From Struthidea cinerea (taxonomy: Eukaryota; Chordata; Aves; Passeriformes; Corcoracidae), in contig VZTI01000583.1 of assembly GCA_013397865.1 (NCBI GenBank), forward strand, positions 808,079-872,078: a stretch of 64,000 nt of DNA, given 5' to 3'. Shown here one piece after another: positions 13,649 to 26,621 of this stretch. The notes under the pieces were generated by a model. It was not told where the DNA came from. It searched no databases and saw only the letters and a program-made list of their open reading frames with translations. The position numbers and the translations under genes were made by a program. The first letter of the stretch is position 1. The number at the start of each line of letters is the position of its first letter.

Positions 13649-14059
13649 GGTCTCTGGGAGGACTGGTGTTGATGACAGGTTTGAATACTTGGTGCAAAAG
13701 CTTTGTGCCCAGTGGACTTCTGTGGTGTTTCCTGAGATACTAATATATATGTTTGTTTCTTTGCTTCTATGAGCAAGTTCAAGGACTTCTTACCTTGGGC
13801 AAACAAAAAAAGATGATGTTATCAGCCCACGTTTGCATCATACTTTTGTGTGGCTATGTTTCTTTTTACAAACAAACTGTTTCTAGGTCTGAGTCACCTG
13901 CCTTCAGTTTGGATACCACAGTACACAGTGTCTGGACAAATATTTAGACCAGTAAGGTAAAGACACAGGCCCCAGTATCCCTTTCTGTGCCCAGCCGTTG
14001 GGCTATCTTTGCTGTCATGCAGCTCCAATCCTTCTTCCCAGTGCTCAGGTATTGGATGA

Positions 14060-14150
14060 AGCAATAATTAATGCATATAAACATCCAGCAGAGGAACTAG
14101 TAATTGTATTAAGCCATCAATGCAATTTGCTTTCAGGCATATAAGCAGTG
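14060..14150. promoter_or_regulatory. Candidate enhancer: POU/homeodomain-like motif cluster
   Basis: The run AATAATTAATGCATATAAA combines a TAATTA core with an ATGCATAT octamer-like site. TAATTG follows at 14101 and GCAATTTGC near 14122. It is AT-rich but not simple sequence, with no coding frame. Non-coding function is inferred from motif density only. Confidence 0.28.
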
Positions 14151-14639
14151 GAGGCTGCTACAAGGGGCTTTATGGGTCAAGATATGTAGCTGAGATTTCA
14201 GAGCTTCTCTCAATAGAGAAGTGAGGAAATGCTTGAAATTACAATGGGACTTGCAGGTGAGGAATTATTTTTCACTGTGACGTTGCTGGGGACAGTCACA
14301 GCGTATCAAGGTCATCAGCAAAACAGAGACCTGGCCTTCAAAAATCATTTTTCTACTCCTAACTCTAGTAATGCCTACATGTACTTCTTCTGACTTCAGT
14401 TTCCCCATCTGGGACATCAGAACCCTGTTCCTCACCTCCTTGTAAAGCACTCTGAGATCTACCCATGGCAAGCACTGTAGCTTAAGTTAGTACCAGCAAT
14501 ATTTTTGCTCCCAAGCGATATATTCAACTCAAATATTTATATATGTTCAAAAATCAAATATTTGAATTTCTACATTTTTCCATGAATGCTGAAAGAAAAA
14601 ATTAAATTGAACATACTCCTGCTAAACATTTAACTACAT

Positions 14640-14740
14640 GTAAAATACTATAGTAATTGCAGCATTAATTACCTGTCTGAAAGTATTAATTGCCTTTAAA
14701 ACCAGATGTGAGCATCTAGACTTAGTCTGGGTTTTATGGA
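14640..14740. promoter_or_regulatory. Candidate enhancer: paired ATTAATT motifs and E-boxes
   Basis: Two near-identical homeodomain-like sites, CATTAATTACC and TATTAATTGCC, lie about 20 bp apart. TAATTGC precedes them, and CAGATGTG and CATCTAG (E-box-like) follow. Repeated spaced sites without low-complexity sequence are typical of conserved enhancers. The call rests on motif appearance. Confidence 0.3.
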
Positions 14741-16909
14741 CTCTCTACTTAACAAATATGAAAATGGTATTAAAATTAGCATTGCTGTTTACAGGGATTT
14801 TATGGAGGAAAAGAAAAAAATGCCTTTTAAGTTGACACTGAGGATCTGTTTCAGGCATTTTTTTTTTTTTGCTCTTGCCTTCTTCTCTGCACTATTTTCC
14901 TTCGTGCAACATGACAACATTCAAAATACTGAACATAATAGTGATTGCTGCTTTGCACAGCATTTGGTCTCTGGGATAACTGGGAATATTAGAAATTGGT
15001 CATCCACTAAAGCCGAGGGGTAGAACTTGGGTAAAGCTTTTCCTCCTTATTTTGGTTGAGTCTTGGTGACACTCATGTGCTATTAAAACCTGTCCCAAAG
15101 GTCTTACGGGAAAAGGAGCAGTAAAACAGAGCAGACTCTGAGATTTTGAGTGAGTGAATTTCTGTGCTTGTTTGGAGCTCCTAGACCAGTCTGTAACCAT
15201 TGCTCATGGGAGAAAAAACTTTGAGGGTTAACTTTTATGGACGTGAAGGGAAAAAGAGAAAAAAAATATTCTTTGCTTACTGGGTAAAATTCTTCTTTCT
15301 CTTTTCCCTTCTCCCCAGTCAGGACAAAATACAGACTATAATTTCTAATGAAATCAGGAAGGGGGTAATAGTTCCTGGAAGAGGAAGAGAGAGACTGTGA
15401 GGAGATCCCTGCCAATGGTGTTCAGTTACTACAGAGAGAGCACTGAACAGCCCAAGGAAAGTACTTTGTGGGACAGATTCCTTTGGCTTACTCTGACTGG
15501 ATTTTGCTTTTTCATTGGGCGACAATTTTTTTCACTTTCTTGCTCTGAAACGTGTTCCTACCGTGCATTTTTGGAGCTGTTCTGTCACAAACAGAACACT
15601 CTGTCCCCTATTGCACATCTGCAGAATGAAAAGCCATCCTGTCCCCTTTTCTCTCCCTGCTGAGGTGCTCTGTGGGCTATATTGCCTGGAAGCGGCAGCA
15701 CTTCCTCAGAAATGTTAATGATACCAATCAAAGCCTGGTTTGCAGGCCCCACACTGAGCCCTGGAAATTCTGGGAGTCAAATAATAGAGATGCCACCACT
15801 AAAGATCAGAGGAAGCATCTGGGAGGGGCTGCAGCGAGGACAGCAGTGTGATCTACTGTCTCTTTGTAGTCCCTGAGTGCTCTGACTCCCAGCACTTCTA
15901 GTAAGTGATGCTGGAGCATTTCACCTTGTCAGCAAACTCCATTGACATCCCTGCATCCCTGCCCACCAGCAGGCAGGCTCAACAATTTTTTTTCCAGTTT
16001 AGTGGCCAGGACCTGCAGCATGATGAGGAAAATTTAGATCCTAGCCCCTGTTGTTTTGCTGCAGTTCTATTTATTGCAGTGGCTGGTTTGAATTTGTAGA
16101 GTGCCCAGAGGGTGCTCAGCCATGGACCATTGTGTTCCAGATGCTGGAGAAATGCTGGAAGAAAAAAGACCAGGCCTCAAGGGGTTTATGGCTGAAGCAA
16201 AAAGCAGGGTTAAGATGTCCTATAGATAGATGGGGAACAAGCATAAACCAGAGAGCTACACGTTGGATGTTACTCAACATCGTACTTGGGAGGATGTGAT
16301 GGTCACAAAGATAAAATAAAAGCCATTGGGAGAGCTAAAAGTGAAGTCTGGATACCCTCACTCCTTTTGCTTTAACTACAAAGTGAATTTCCTCCCTTTC
16401 TTACATCCTGGAACTTCTTCTAACCATAGTGATTAGCTTCTCTGGAGCTGTGGAGATTTCCAGTTCAACTGGAGCCATTTCTCTAGGTCAGCATCTTGTG
16501 GAGTATTCCTGGCCCATTCCAGTGACTCCTAGGCTGACAAAACATCCTCTTTCCAAACATTTGCAAGTGATTCCCATGTGCATGAAAACATAGAGGTCAC
16601 AAGCCACCTCCGTTAGCCTGGTTCTCCATTGTGCTTCCTGGTAGCCACAGGCATAAGACAGGACCCCTCCTTCCATGCTAGAACATACCGCAAGAAGGCA
16701 GTTCCTGGGACTGTAGGACAATGGCATGTTGTGAGAAGGAGGAGAGAAGATGAAAAAGAACAAATTAAATGTAGTGGTGAGGATTTGTGGATCCGAGCGC
16801 TGTGAACAGGCAGGGTTTGAGCCCTCAGCTAATGAAACAAAACCCAGTGGGGCACAGATCATGGCTGCTGGGGGATTCTGCAGCTGGTGGGGTGACAGTG
16901 TGCTGAGCT
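14741..16909. other. Non-coding DNA, no gene seen
   Basis: Overlapping frames up to 124 codons occur on both strands (for example minus 16488-16862). None has a recognisable motif or good splice borders. No transposon was recognised. Confidence 0.55.
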
Positions 16910-16987
16910 GCTCAGGGAAGGCAGGATGATGAAGAGGAAGGCTTCACAGCTCAGGGAAGGCAGGGTGACGAGGAGGAAGGCTTCACT
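16910..16987 (+). repeat. Two-copy 39-bp tandem duplication
   Basis: A 39-bp unit starting GCTCAGGGAAGGCAGG occurs twice head to tail (16910-16948 and 16949-16987). There are a few transitions between copies in the GATGATGAAGAGG / GGTGACGAGGAGG part. The pair is diverged enough to be old but the period is exact. No function is evident. Confidence 0.9.
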
Positions 16988-17049
16988 CCAATACGCATGT
17001 GCCGTGTGCACACACACACACGCAGAGTCACAGTCCAGAGCTTTGAAAA

Positions 17050-17230
17050 GGATTAGAGACACACGTTTGTTCCATTAATTGAAGTACAGGAGAGGGAGGT
17101 GTGTGTGCAGGAGCAGGGGCGGGAGGGAGAGCAGAAATAACGCAGTGCATTAATAAGATAAGAACTAGACAAGGACAAATATTGTATCGTTACACCCCAG
17201 AGACAAAAGGGCAGCTTCCAGAGGGCTGAG
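17050..17230. promoter_or_regulatory. Possible regulatory block with GC-box and GATA-like sites
   Basis: CCATTAATTGAAG, then GGGGCGGGAG (GC-box/Sp1-like) near 17117, then GCATTAATAAGATAAGAAC (homeodomain plus AGATAAG GATA-type site) near 17147, lie within about 110 bp of non-repetitive sequence. The mix of sites is suggestive of an enhancer, but individual motifs of this size occur by chance. Confidence 0.22.
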
Positions 17231-17854
17231 GCTTACACTCTAATCATCTTGACTTTGTAATGCTATACAAGTAGAGGCATATTCTGTGGCTTGGGAGACT
17301 TTGCTGAGTAAAACCCTGCAAGCCACAGAAAAATGCTTAAGCAGCCTTTTAAAGCCTGGCAGTGATCCAGCCCTCTTCCCTTCCTTGTACCCCCCTTCCT
17401 CTACCTCCACCCCACCACTGTAACCCGGCCAGAGAAGCAGGAAAACCCTTGAGACAGACAATCTTTGTTGGTGACGATATAAAAAGCTTTTAAAGACAAT
17501 GGGAGGATTAAAGCGCTAGGGTCAGTTGCTACATTCTTGTAAGTGATGAGGGTGCAACAAAATATTTAAGCTCCCATGTGGCCAAAGGCTTTGGATTCAG
17601 TGAGAAATAAGGGGAGCTGTTAGGAGGGAAGGGCTTCTGACTGCAAGATTTGACGTGGCTCTTGATGCAGTGGGGCTTGGCCCTTGCATGCTTTCCCCCA
17701 GCTCCCGGTGTAGGTGGGGAGAGGATGGAGCGAAGGGTCAGGCAGTGATGAGCAGCATTTTGATGGGCTGTGACCTTGGCACTCAAAGGCCATTTTGCAG
17801 CAGCCCTCACTCTTAAATGTCACCCCAGTGCTCCTGATCTGAACAGGCTGCCCT

Positions 17855-17873
17855 TGCTGCTGCTGCTGCTGCT
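17855..17873 (+). repeat. (CTG)n microsatellite
   Basis: Six CTG units are followed by CTATTTCAG, which makes the run resemble a splice-acceptor tract. There is no supported downstream exon. Confidence 0.9.
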
Positions 17874-18420
17874 ATTTCAGGAGATGGCAGCCCCCTCTAC
17901 ATTTGCCTGGAGCCACCAGTCTGTAATTTGAAACAGCAAAATCCATTCTGGTTGGACTTCCCACTTCAGGATAAGGCAGGGACTGTTCTCTCTCAGCTGC
18001 ACAGTCACTCAGCACTTCCCCAGCTCTTATCTGCAGCGCCCCAGCTCTCAGCTCCTTAGGATAAGTGCAGTACAGGGAGCTCCTGACTGTACCAGCAGCT
18101 CCCCCTGCCCTGACATCGATTAAAGCCTGCTCAGATCCCAGGGCTGATGAACACCTCCCTCCTGCTGGCACCGGCACTGATGGAGGGAACCATTGCCAAG
18201 GAGAAGCAAGCTTTAGTGGTATGAGGTAGAGCTGTAAAATTCCGGGGAAAAAAATTAAAAAAATAATCCAGGTATATGCTGAACTGGGCAGGGTATGTGC
18301 AGAACTTGGTGGGGAACAGAAATCAGAAAGCCTTTTGTGTTTCTTCAGCTCGACTTGGATGCTGAGTGAGTGGTGGTCGTCCCAGATGAGTTTCCCCATG
18401 GTTCCTGGTACCAGTGCTGC
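17874..18420. other. GC-richer block with a 175-codon chance-like open frame
   Basis: This segment is GC-richer than its surroundings, and the minus strand stays open for 175 codons (17872-18399). The conceptual product has hydrophobic, proline-rich and alanine/glycine-rich patches but no recognisable domain. Its start context is ordinary and no splice signals frame it. It could be a lncRNA exon or promoter-proximal DNA, but I see nothing decisive. Confidence 0.35.
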
Positions 18421-21400
18421 TGCAAGCCAGGATTACCACAGCTAGCAGAGTTTCCAATGTCTGTCAGAAAGGGTTTTCTGAAAGGTTACTGCTGTTGATG
18501 CTATAAAGATCCTCTTGGTAAATCCATGAGGGGAGGAAAAGAAGACACAGCATAGCTTTGAAATTGTGAATAGGGCTGGACTCAGGGGAAGCAGGTCACA
18601 GGTATCAGGGACTGGACAAAGAAATAAGAAAGAGAGTCAGACATACTTCATGTAGTTGAAAATTTCACCAGAATTTTTGAAGACACCTGTGTTTCTTTGG
18701 TCAGAAGAAGAAGTGCTGATTTAATCCTGCACTGCTACATTTTCCCTGGTTTCAGGCCCAATGCCCTATTTTCTTAACACCCAAGGACTTCTTGCTCCTG
18801 TGGAATACAGCCTGATTAAAAGGAAGTAAAAAAACTTGATTTCTAAAGACCTACTGATAATTTTACTTCTCTTTTATTTTGTGGAAGGAGGAAGGGGTCT
18901 TTTTCTTCTTTTGGGCTGTGATTTATTGTAAATTGTCAAATTTGCCCTTTCTGAGCTTTCATGGTAGTGTCAGTTCTAAGTGCTTGATCTGTGCATAAAT
19001 CTCCTGTACCAAACTAGATCCTCAGTGTCTACTCTTCTCTTTTTTTCTTTTGTGGGTTGATGTGCCCTAGAGTTTGCCTCCTTTCCTCCCTTCTTTTCAC
19101 TCTCCCTCCCGATATTCCTACCGTCAGTTGAGCTAAGAAAACATATTTCTGTTTTCTATTCTTTATTCTTATACTCATCATAATGTTCCTAAATGTTGGC
19201 ACATTTTCCGGTTATGATTAAGCATTGCAAAGAGCAGGAAGAGGGATGGGAGTAGTGGAACATCTTAGTTGGGTAGGCTTAGGCAAATATGCAAGTATTT
19301 CTGCATGTTTACACTGCAGGAGGCAAGAAGGAAATCACTTGATGTGCAAATGGACTTGAAGGTGGTGAGGTTTGGGAGTGTTCTCCTATCCTATGAGGAT
19401 TTGTTTCAAAGTGTTGGACCCACTCCCGGAAAAAGTTCTGTGTCTCTTCCACATGAAAGTTATCCTTATAGCAGAAAGCTCTGTGGTTCCAGCGAAACAA
19501 AGTTGTCAGATATCTTTCATCTTTTGCTAGTAGCGTTGCTATGGCTGTGATGGCAAAAGAAGATCATTGAGACAAGATTTGTCCGGAGAGGGAGAGATTT
19601 TCCAACTATAACTAATTCCTGATGCTACATGTCTCACTTCTCAGCCCCAATCCTCCTGGGAGACTTACAAAATACCCCAGAAATCTGTGCTGAAAGCAAG
19701 AATCCATAATTCTACTGTATACCAAAAATGGTGACTCCAGAAGAGGTTCTCAGTGTGTCACATAATATACATGCATACAATCATATTGTAACATGCACAC
19801 TGCCAATATTAAGCCTTTAGTATCTCAAAGGCAATAATTGTATTCTAGGGGACACACAGAGTCCAGTGCCAACCTAATCAATGTTCATTTTGCAAACTTC
19901 ATCTTTTCCTCAAGACCTGAAGGCTCCTTTTCCTCAGAGAGGGAAACCTGACTAACATGTGGTAATGGATCAGAGAACTTGCATGCCCCATTGGTGATTG
20001 AGAAATCATCAGCATGTCTGCAGAGATGGTCACAGTTTTTATTCCCAGCTGTTCAGGTCAATGGCTACCTTTACACCAATGTTTCCCAAAAGATAATGCC
20101 TAGCATGTTCTGAAGATGAACTTCTTTAGTTTGAAATTTCCAAAGCTATGAAGCCTACATATCCAGGTATATTGTTGTGCAACAATCCATCTAGTGTACG
20201 GTGCAAGAAAGATTAACTGACACCTGGTTGTCTTCTGCCAGCAGCTTGGATCTCCCGAACAATTATCAATAGTTGAAACTCTTACTAATATTCAGCGCTA
20301 CGTGAAGCTTTCAGTCTGTCCAAATTGTTTCTAATGAGTTGTTTCTTGGTCAGTACAAAGTTCCAGGTGCAGGAAATCAACATGGAGCCTGCAAACAGCA
20401 GTTATTTCTTGTTTCTTGCCCTCAGTTTCGTCTTGAATTAATTCCTTTTCTTGGGGGGGATAGATCCATCCCAAATTCAGAGATATTGAAATGGTGGATT
20501 CAGGTCTGATTTGGAGTGAGAAAATTTAGATGAAGGTCTTAAAATTTTTGTTTAAAGAGATTGGCTAACTATACATGAAAAAAGTGGAATGGCAATATTC
20601 TCATGCCTTTTCTCCACCAGAAAGAAGACGGGACAGATGAAGACTAACTCAGTTTTTTGTGACATTAGGAGAGGACAACATCCTCCTTTTTGATTATGAG
20701 CTGAGAAGATCAGGACTGAAAACAGAAAGAAGAAATAAATCAAAAGTCATGCTGTATAATTCTTTTGAGTTAATAATTTTTTATGATCATGGCCATGTCT
20801 ACACTTCTAATCCTGGATCCATTCAGAAATTTAAGGACAAACATATCAAGGGGCAAGGAGTACTGAGGCATCTTTTTGGTAAGTGACTCACTTCAGGCAA
20901 GATGATTTATCGTGTGAAGAGCGTTGTGACACAAACAGCAAGGGATCAGCAGTGAGATATTGCATGTGAAGTGTTTCCATATTTTCTTAGGCTACCACGT
21001 GCTTATGTGCTGGGATCATTCTGTTAACCAGTAGTAGCTAGCAGGGTGAAAATGTGTTGCTATTTTTTAATGGTGTTTCAGAAACTGGACATACTAGTGA
21101 CTGAGGAATGATAGTTGCATCAGATCCCTTTGAAAAGGTTTGTCTTGCTATTTTTAAGTACTTTATTTTGAGTACCCTTTTTTTTTTTTTTTTTGGGATC
21201 CAGCTCAGTGCCAGAGGTTCTGAGGCTGTGCATGAAAACACAACACTTTGTATAGTACAACTCCACAGATATGTCCCACACTTTCCTTTCTAGGGTCAGC
21301 ACTGGCAACACACAAAGCCACAGTAGCTGGAGATGGAAAAGAAGCTAATTAGCTCATCTATCTCTTTTGAAGGCTAACTCCTTGCCAAAATTTAGGAATT

Positions 21401-22520
21401 CAGTCCAATCTAACTGAAATGTTCCAAGCATTTAAGATCTCCTCTTATCTCTTGGGAGACCACTTACAGGTCAAATACATATCGAGAAACACTATGATAA
21501 TGTTTAAACCCCAAATTCCACTTCTTAGCTTTACCTTTTCACTAGGAGCTCTGCTTCCCTGGGCTACCCTAAGTAATTCCTTTCTTTCCTTGACCCTTTC
21601 ATGCCCTTCACAAGATTAGTGTTGTGCTATTTATAAACTCTTCAAGGCAGAGATTGGATTTTCACATATCCTTGTGCTACAGAAAAAACATGGAAATTAT
21701 CACCACAAGTGCCTAGAATTAATAGATTTATCTCCCCCAAAAAGGTGTGATTTTTTTCTCTCCAATTAACTTCTTAATTGAACATTTTATATGAAGGTAA
21801 TGTAAAATTCAGAAATAATCGCTAAGTGGGTCAATGGAAAGAAACATGATTCCAGCTTCCCAGCTGCTGGCCATGGATCCTTGTTAACACTCGAAGTTTC
21901 ATTTGGCCTGTCCATGAACCATCTTTTCAAACTTCTCACTGTGTACTAAAGGCAACAGGATCCTGTGGATCTTCAGATCACTTAGCATGACCTGGAAAGT
22001 TACTAACAGTCTTTCAGTGACAGTCTGGGAATCAGCTTCCATCTGCAAATTTATTATCTGCTCAGCTCCATCACAAGGTCTTGCTTAAACCTGACCCATT
22101 TGACACAGCACTCCTGTCTAATTTTCCGTCTGCTTTCCATGATTTATCTTCTTGATGCAGCTACCTGCTGCAGCTGGATGCACCCTGAAGTTTCTTGTTC
22201 ATCAATAGGTAGTATTTAAAAGGGGAAAATATACCATGGAGCCTGATGTTTCATTTCTTTCTTTTTTTCTTGGATGCCCATGTAGTGCTAAAGCACCTGG
22301 GGCTACAGGCACTCGGACGCATAAGGAACTTTGGCTTGGGTCCCTGCCTCTTGCAGAGATAAGGCGTGATGTACTTGTAATCGATGTCCAGCCAAGCATC
22401 TACAACCTGGCTACAACGCTGGAGTTGAACCTCCCTTCCTTTTCAAGGGATATTTGAAAGAGCCCTAAAGGGCTACTGAGGGCTGCTGTTAGCACCCATT
22501 TGTCCAGGAGAAAAGAGGAG
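18421..22520. other. Non-coding DNA, no gene seen
   Basis: Only short overlapping frames occur. A 17-base T run lies at 21178-21194. No transposon end, RNA gene or strongly enhancer-like cluster was recognised. Confidence 0.55.
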
Positions 22521-22526
22521 ATGGGT

Positions 22527-22577
22527 GAGTGGATGGATGGACGGATAGATGGATGGACGGACGGATGGATGGATGGA
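22527..22577 (+). repeat. (GGAT/GGAC)n microsatellite
   Basis: About twelve imperfect units of GGAT with GGAC and AGAT variants. Minus-strand frames encoding His-Pro-Ser-Ile repeats through it are artefacts. Confidence 0.92.
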
Positions 22578-22579
22578 GA

Positions 22580-25500
22580 CAAACCAGGTGACCGTCAGTG
22601 GAAGAACCCCTCATGTGCTTGCAGTTGAAGCATGCACCATGTCCCTCCCAGTTTTCACTACTACCTGGAGCAAAGTCTGCTGGTAGCACGAAATGTGGTA
22701 TATGAGAGGATATATTTCCTCTGCGGACAGGAAAGCATTGTCAGTAGGGCTCCTCACGGAGTTACGGCCTCATTTCCATGGCGGAATCATAAGCCCTCAC
22801 ATGTAGTAGTTACTCTATAAATGATTGTAAGGAATGGACCCTTTCTGGTGTCATTATCAGGGTGACTTTTGATCCACAGCCAAGTGGATCAAATCCAGTC
22901 CTATAGGATCTATTGAAATGCTCTTGTGGCACCTGGTTTCTCATTTCATAGATAGAGTGGTAGCACACAACTCCTTTTACTTTTTTGCTCTGTTTTCTTT
23001 GTATAATGTATTTAGAGCTCATGCCTAAATGAACTCTGAGAATTAGTCACGGAGCTGGAGGAGTCAGCTTTTTCCTTGCATTCTAATATTTGGATGCTGG
23101 AAATACCAGGAGGTGATTAGATTTCATATCTATTTCTCCCTGTGCATAACTCGCTGAGGTATCAAAAGCAGTTACGGGGAAGTACACAGTCTTACAAATA
23201 CCAAGAATGAGGTATTTCATTTGGGTTTGCCCAAATCAGTCTGTTTCCAGCCTCATTTGCTGTTCCTTATGGGAATTCTTTAGGAATAAGGAAGTTCAGC
23301 CCTCAGAGAAACTAACCAAATTACAATTTTGTAAGGGAAAAACGCACATGGGGATTAATTAGAGATTACACAGTCATTTGTTTTCTAGTGGCACCTTTTC
23401 CAGCTCTCCAGAGACAGGGAAACCAGAGTTCATCACCTCCTGCACCACTGCTGAATACATGGCCTTCACGAGCAAACTCCAGAGAAGCAACACCATGTGA
23501 AGACTCCAGCTGAGGTGCAACTGTGGGAGATACCACTATCACACTCTGTCCAGCAGCAGCGAGAAAGTGCTTTCGAACAAAAATTACTATGAATTAACAT
23601 CAGAGTTGAGCCTGAGACACAAGGACTACGTAGCTTTGCGCTGGGCTCAGTTACAAGTGCAGAGACAGAGGCACTGTTGTAATACTTTAAAGCTTTTTAT
23701 GAATTCAGGAAAAGCTGCTTGGAGAATTTCCTAAAAAGCATTGATTATAATTTCAATTTGTAGATTCATCCAAATTAATAAATTTGAGGAAAAGAGCTGT
23801 TTTTGACTATGCTCTGCATTTGAAAGTGAAAAATACTTTTGGGATTGTGTTGAAATATCTCATTCCAGCATTTTCGAAATGAAGGTGGGAGGTTTTTTGA
23901 TTCAAAAGTGCTCTCTGGCTGAGCTGTTTTTATATATTAAAGAAAAACAAGGTTTAAAATTGGAGTAGAACCAACTTTGAAATGTTTCGACCGATGCCAT
24001 GTGAATACTTCTTCAATAATTGTGTTTTGAACATGAGAATTTTGGCTTTGTCCTCATTTAGAGTGGGAGGGAAAAAATTAGAAATCTTTAGAGTTTTGAG
24101 GAAAGAAAATTCCATATGTACTCTGCTTACAGACAGAATAAAAATGAAATACTTCTAAAACCTATCTTGCAAAATTCTCAAAAAATGTTCAAACATTGCT
24201 TAAAAGCACAGACCACCACTGGAGATACACAGATTGGATTTCTGTATAGCATTAATCCTATAAAAGCCTTAGTGTGATGCTAAAACCGCTTGCCCAGAAA
24301 GTAGACAATACTAAAAGTAGTTAAGTTATGAATACTTTTATTCAGATCAAATTACTTCACCTGTGTCTGAATAAACAGCGGCCATTTGTTCAATGACAGA
24401 AAACCATTTGCTGCCATTGTTTGTGAGAGTGTTCACATGAGCAATCTGTAATCAACAGGTGAGGGTACAAGGTATGGTTTGGGGGACTTTTCTCTTCCAC
24501 CTCCTCTTCTGTTGGGATCACTGCCCTGGCCAAGCGTGTTGCCTCCAATGTCCGAGTCACAGCACAGTGCTCTCCAGATGCCTTCAACACAAGCCTTTTA
24601 TTCCAAGTTATTGAGATTTTATTTTAGAGACTTTATGGCAGCACTTCAGGGAATCTTGACTATCTATCTAGTGAGGATTTTACTCCTGTTCCCAGAACAC
24701 CTCCCATTCCCCTTAGAGGGAGGGCCTTAGGATTTTGTGCAAGGTCACCCCAGAGCTACCCAATATCCGTAGCACTGTGAGTTAATGCGCTGAGCCCAGA
24801 GAGTTGAAGCAGAGCATTTGATCTTTCTAGACTAGCATGGACAGATGGAAGAGCGTGAAAACCTTTGTAAAACGGAGACTGCTCTCCCCAGGCTTTTACT
24901 CTAGACAATTTTTCTCTTTCTCCAGTCTACAGGGTATCTCAGCAGGACAAATAAACCTGCCTGTTCCAGGTTGGGATGAGACATCACAATAAGAGAATAA
25001 TCTCTTCCTGAGAGTTCTCAGGGAGCCTACCTGAGTGACTGAGCCTTCAGGCCTAACCTTGGATCCATTAGTGTATCATGAGATAAAGCTGAAAAACATA
25101 AACCTCTTTCAGCCATCCTGCCATCAAAGGGCCTTGTTCAGCCAGTCTTTCTGTTATTTTCTTTTTTCACCTTTCCTCAGAGAGCTGTCTAGAAATATGT
25201 AGGCTTAGCGTGACAATATCATATCATACTGAAAGTCACAAAACCCTTTAAACACAGTATTAGACTTGGAGAACTTGCCATGCTTTGGGACAAATGCATG
25301 TCCTGGCTATTCTAACTGACCTGAGGGTTTGGGGTTGAATCACACAATGCTTGGAGGAAAGACAAATTTATCATTAACTGCAACAGGGAAACCAAAGTCT
25401 TGGCCATGGGGAGAAAAGGTATCTGTTCACAGGGATTACATCCTGGAAAGTGGTGACTTTCAGAGAAATTATCAGAGATATGCTACCACCACAGCTGTGT

Positions 25501-26570
25501 TAGGGTTTTTGTAGTCAAATAGCTTAGACTCTGAAGGAGATAAATAGAAGATCCAAGGAAAAGGGGGAAGTGGTATTATCATAGTAGAAATGACGCTGGA
25601 ACATCAATTTCCCGTTTGGGTGTTCAGACTGGACTCCTCCTTAAAGGAAGTAAGATTTCATAGCCTATGCAACAGCTGTTGACATTCCTGTGGGGCTGCA
25701 GAAGGACACTTGTGAGCAAGATTCTCATCACCTTGAGCTGAAAAGGCACACAAGGTGGAGGTGGAAGCTACACCAAACTAAATGGTAGGAACTGCATGGC
25801 TGCAGTACTCTGTCAGATGATGCGGCCACCTGTGTTACTCCTACCAGTGTCACCGGGATACCTGTGGCAAACCTTGTAAATGTTCCTGGAAGATTTTGGC
25901 CTAGATGGATATTTTGGCTTTTATCAGATATAGAACTAGGGTGAAATAAACTGAGGAATGACTTAAAGAGAGACTTTAATAGGAGCACAGGCAAGGTTTT
26001 CTTGTTGAAGAATAAAATTTGCAATGGAGGTACGAAGATTAGCAAGCAGGATGGTAAGGGGTCAAAGAAATCTCCAGCACTCCACACAACTCACCCATTT
26101 GTTATGTCACCACGTGGGTAGGGAAATCCTAGCCCCAAATAGGGCAAGATTTTGATTAATAATAGATACTGGCACTTGGGTTCTATAAGAGATGATAAAC
26201 CTTTGAGTCCTCCCAATGCCAGGTCATTGTTCTGTGTCACAACTTTCTTTGGAATCCATTGATTCTTGCTAGCCCGGCAAGATAATAAATGAATTACGGG
26301 AGAAAAGGAAAGAGGAGAAAAAGAAAATTTGGACCTGCTCTTTGGCTGATTATGAAACTGGCCTCATCCCACTGAAATGAGTGAATTTACTGGGAATGGC
26401 AAGTTGTAAATCTGGCAACCTTCACCAGCACGTGTCTCAGCACCCACAGGTTCCTGCATCACAAGTACACATGGTGACAGAGACAATAAATTAGGAGACT
26501 TTCCAGATGAATTGTATCTTCCTCTGAAAACTCTGAGATTTACTCCAGACAAAGTACAAGTCCCAATGAT
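22580..26570. other. Non-coding DNA, no gene seen
   Basis: AT-rich single-copy sequence. Around 23690-23800 there is a run of ATTATAATTTCAATTTG and AAATTAATAAATTTG that could be regulatory or simply AT-rich. Open frames reach at most 119 codons (minus 25728-26087) with no recognisable domain. Confidence 0.5.
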
Positions 26571-26620
26571 TATCATATCGTATCATATCATATCATATCA
26601 TATCATATCATATCATATCA
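26571..26620 (+). repeat. (TATCA)n pentanucleotide repeat
   Basis: Ten units of TATCA over exactly 50 bp, with one variant unit (TATCG) at 26576-26580 and the remaining eight downstream units perfect. It is simple sequence, likely to be length-variable. Confidence 0.95.
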
Positions 26621-26621
26621 A

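Noticed and set aside
13537..13806. Open frames with Thr-His or Val-Cys repeats
   Set aside because: They are translations of the (AC)n microsatellite.
17872..18399. 175-codon minus-strand open frame
   Set aside because: Explained by locally higher GC, which lowers stop-codon frequency. No recognisable product.
22400..22689. Open frames with His-Pro-Ser-Ile repeats
   Set aside because: They are translations of the GGAT/GGAC microsatellite.
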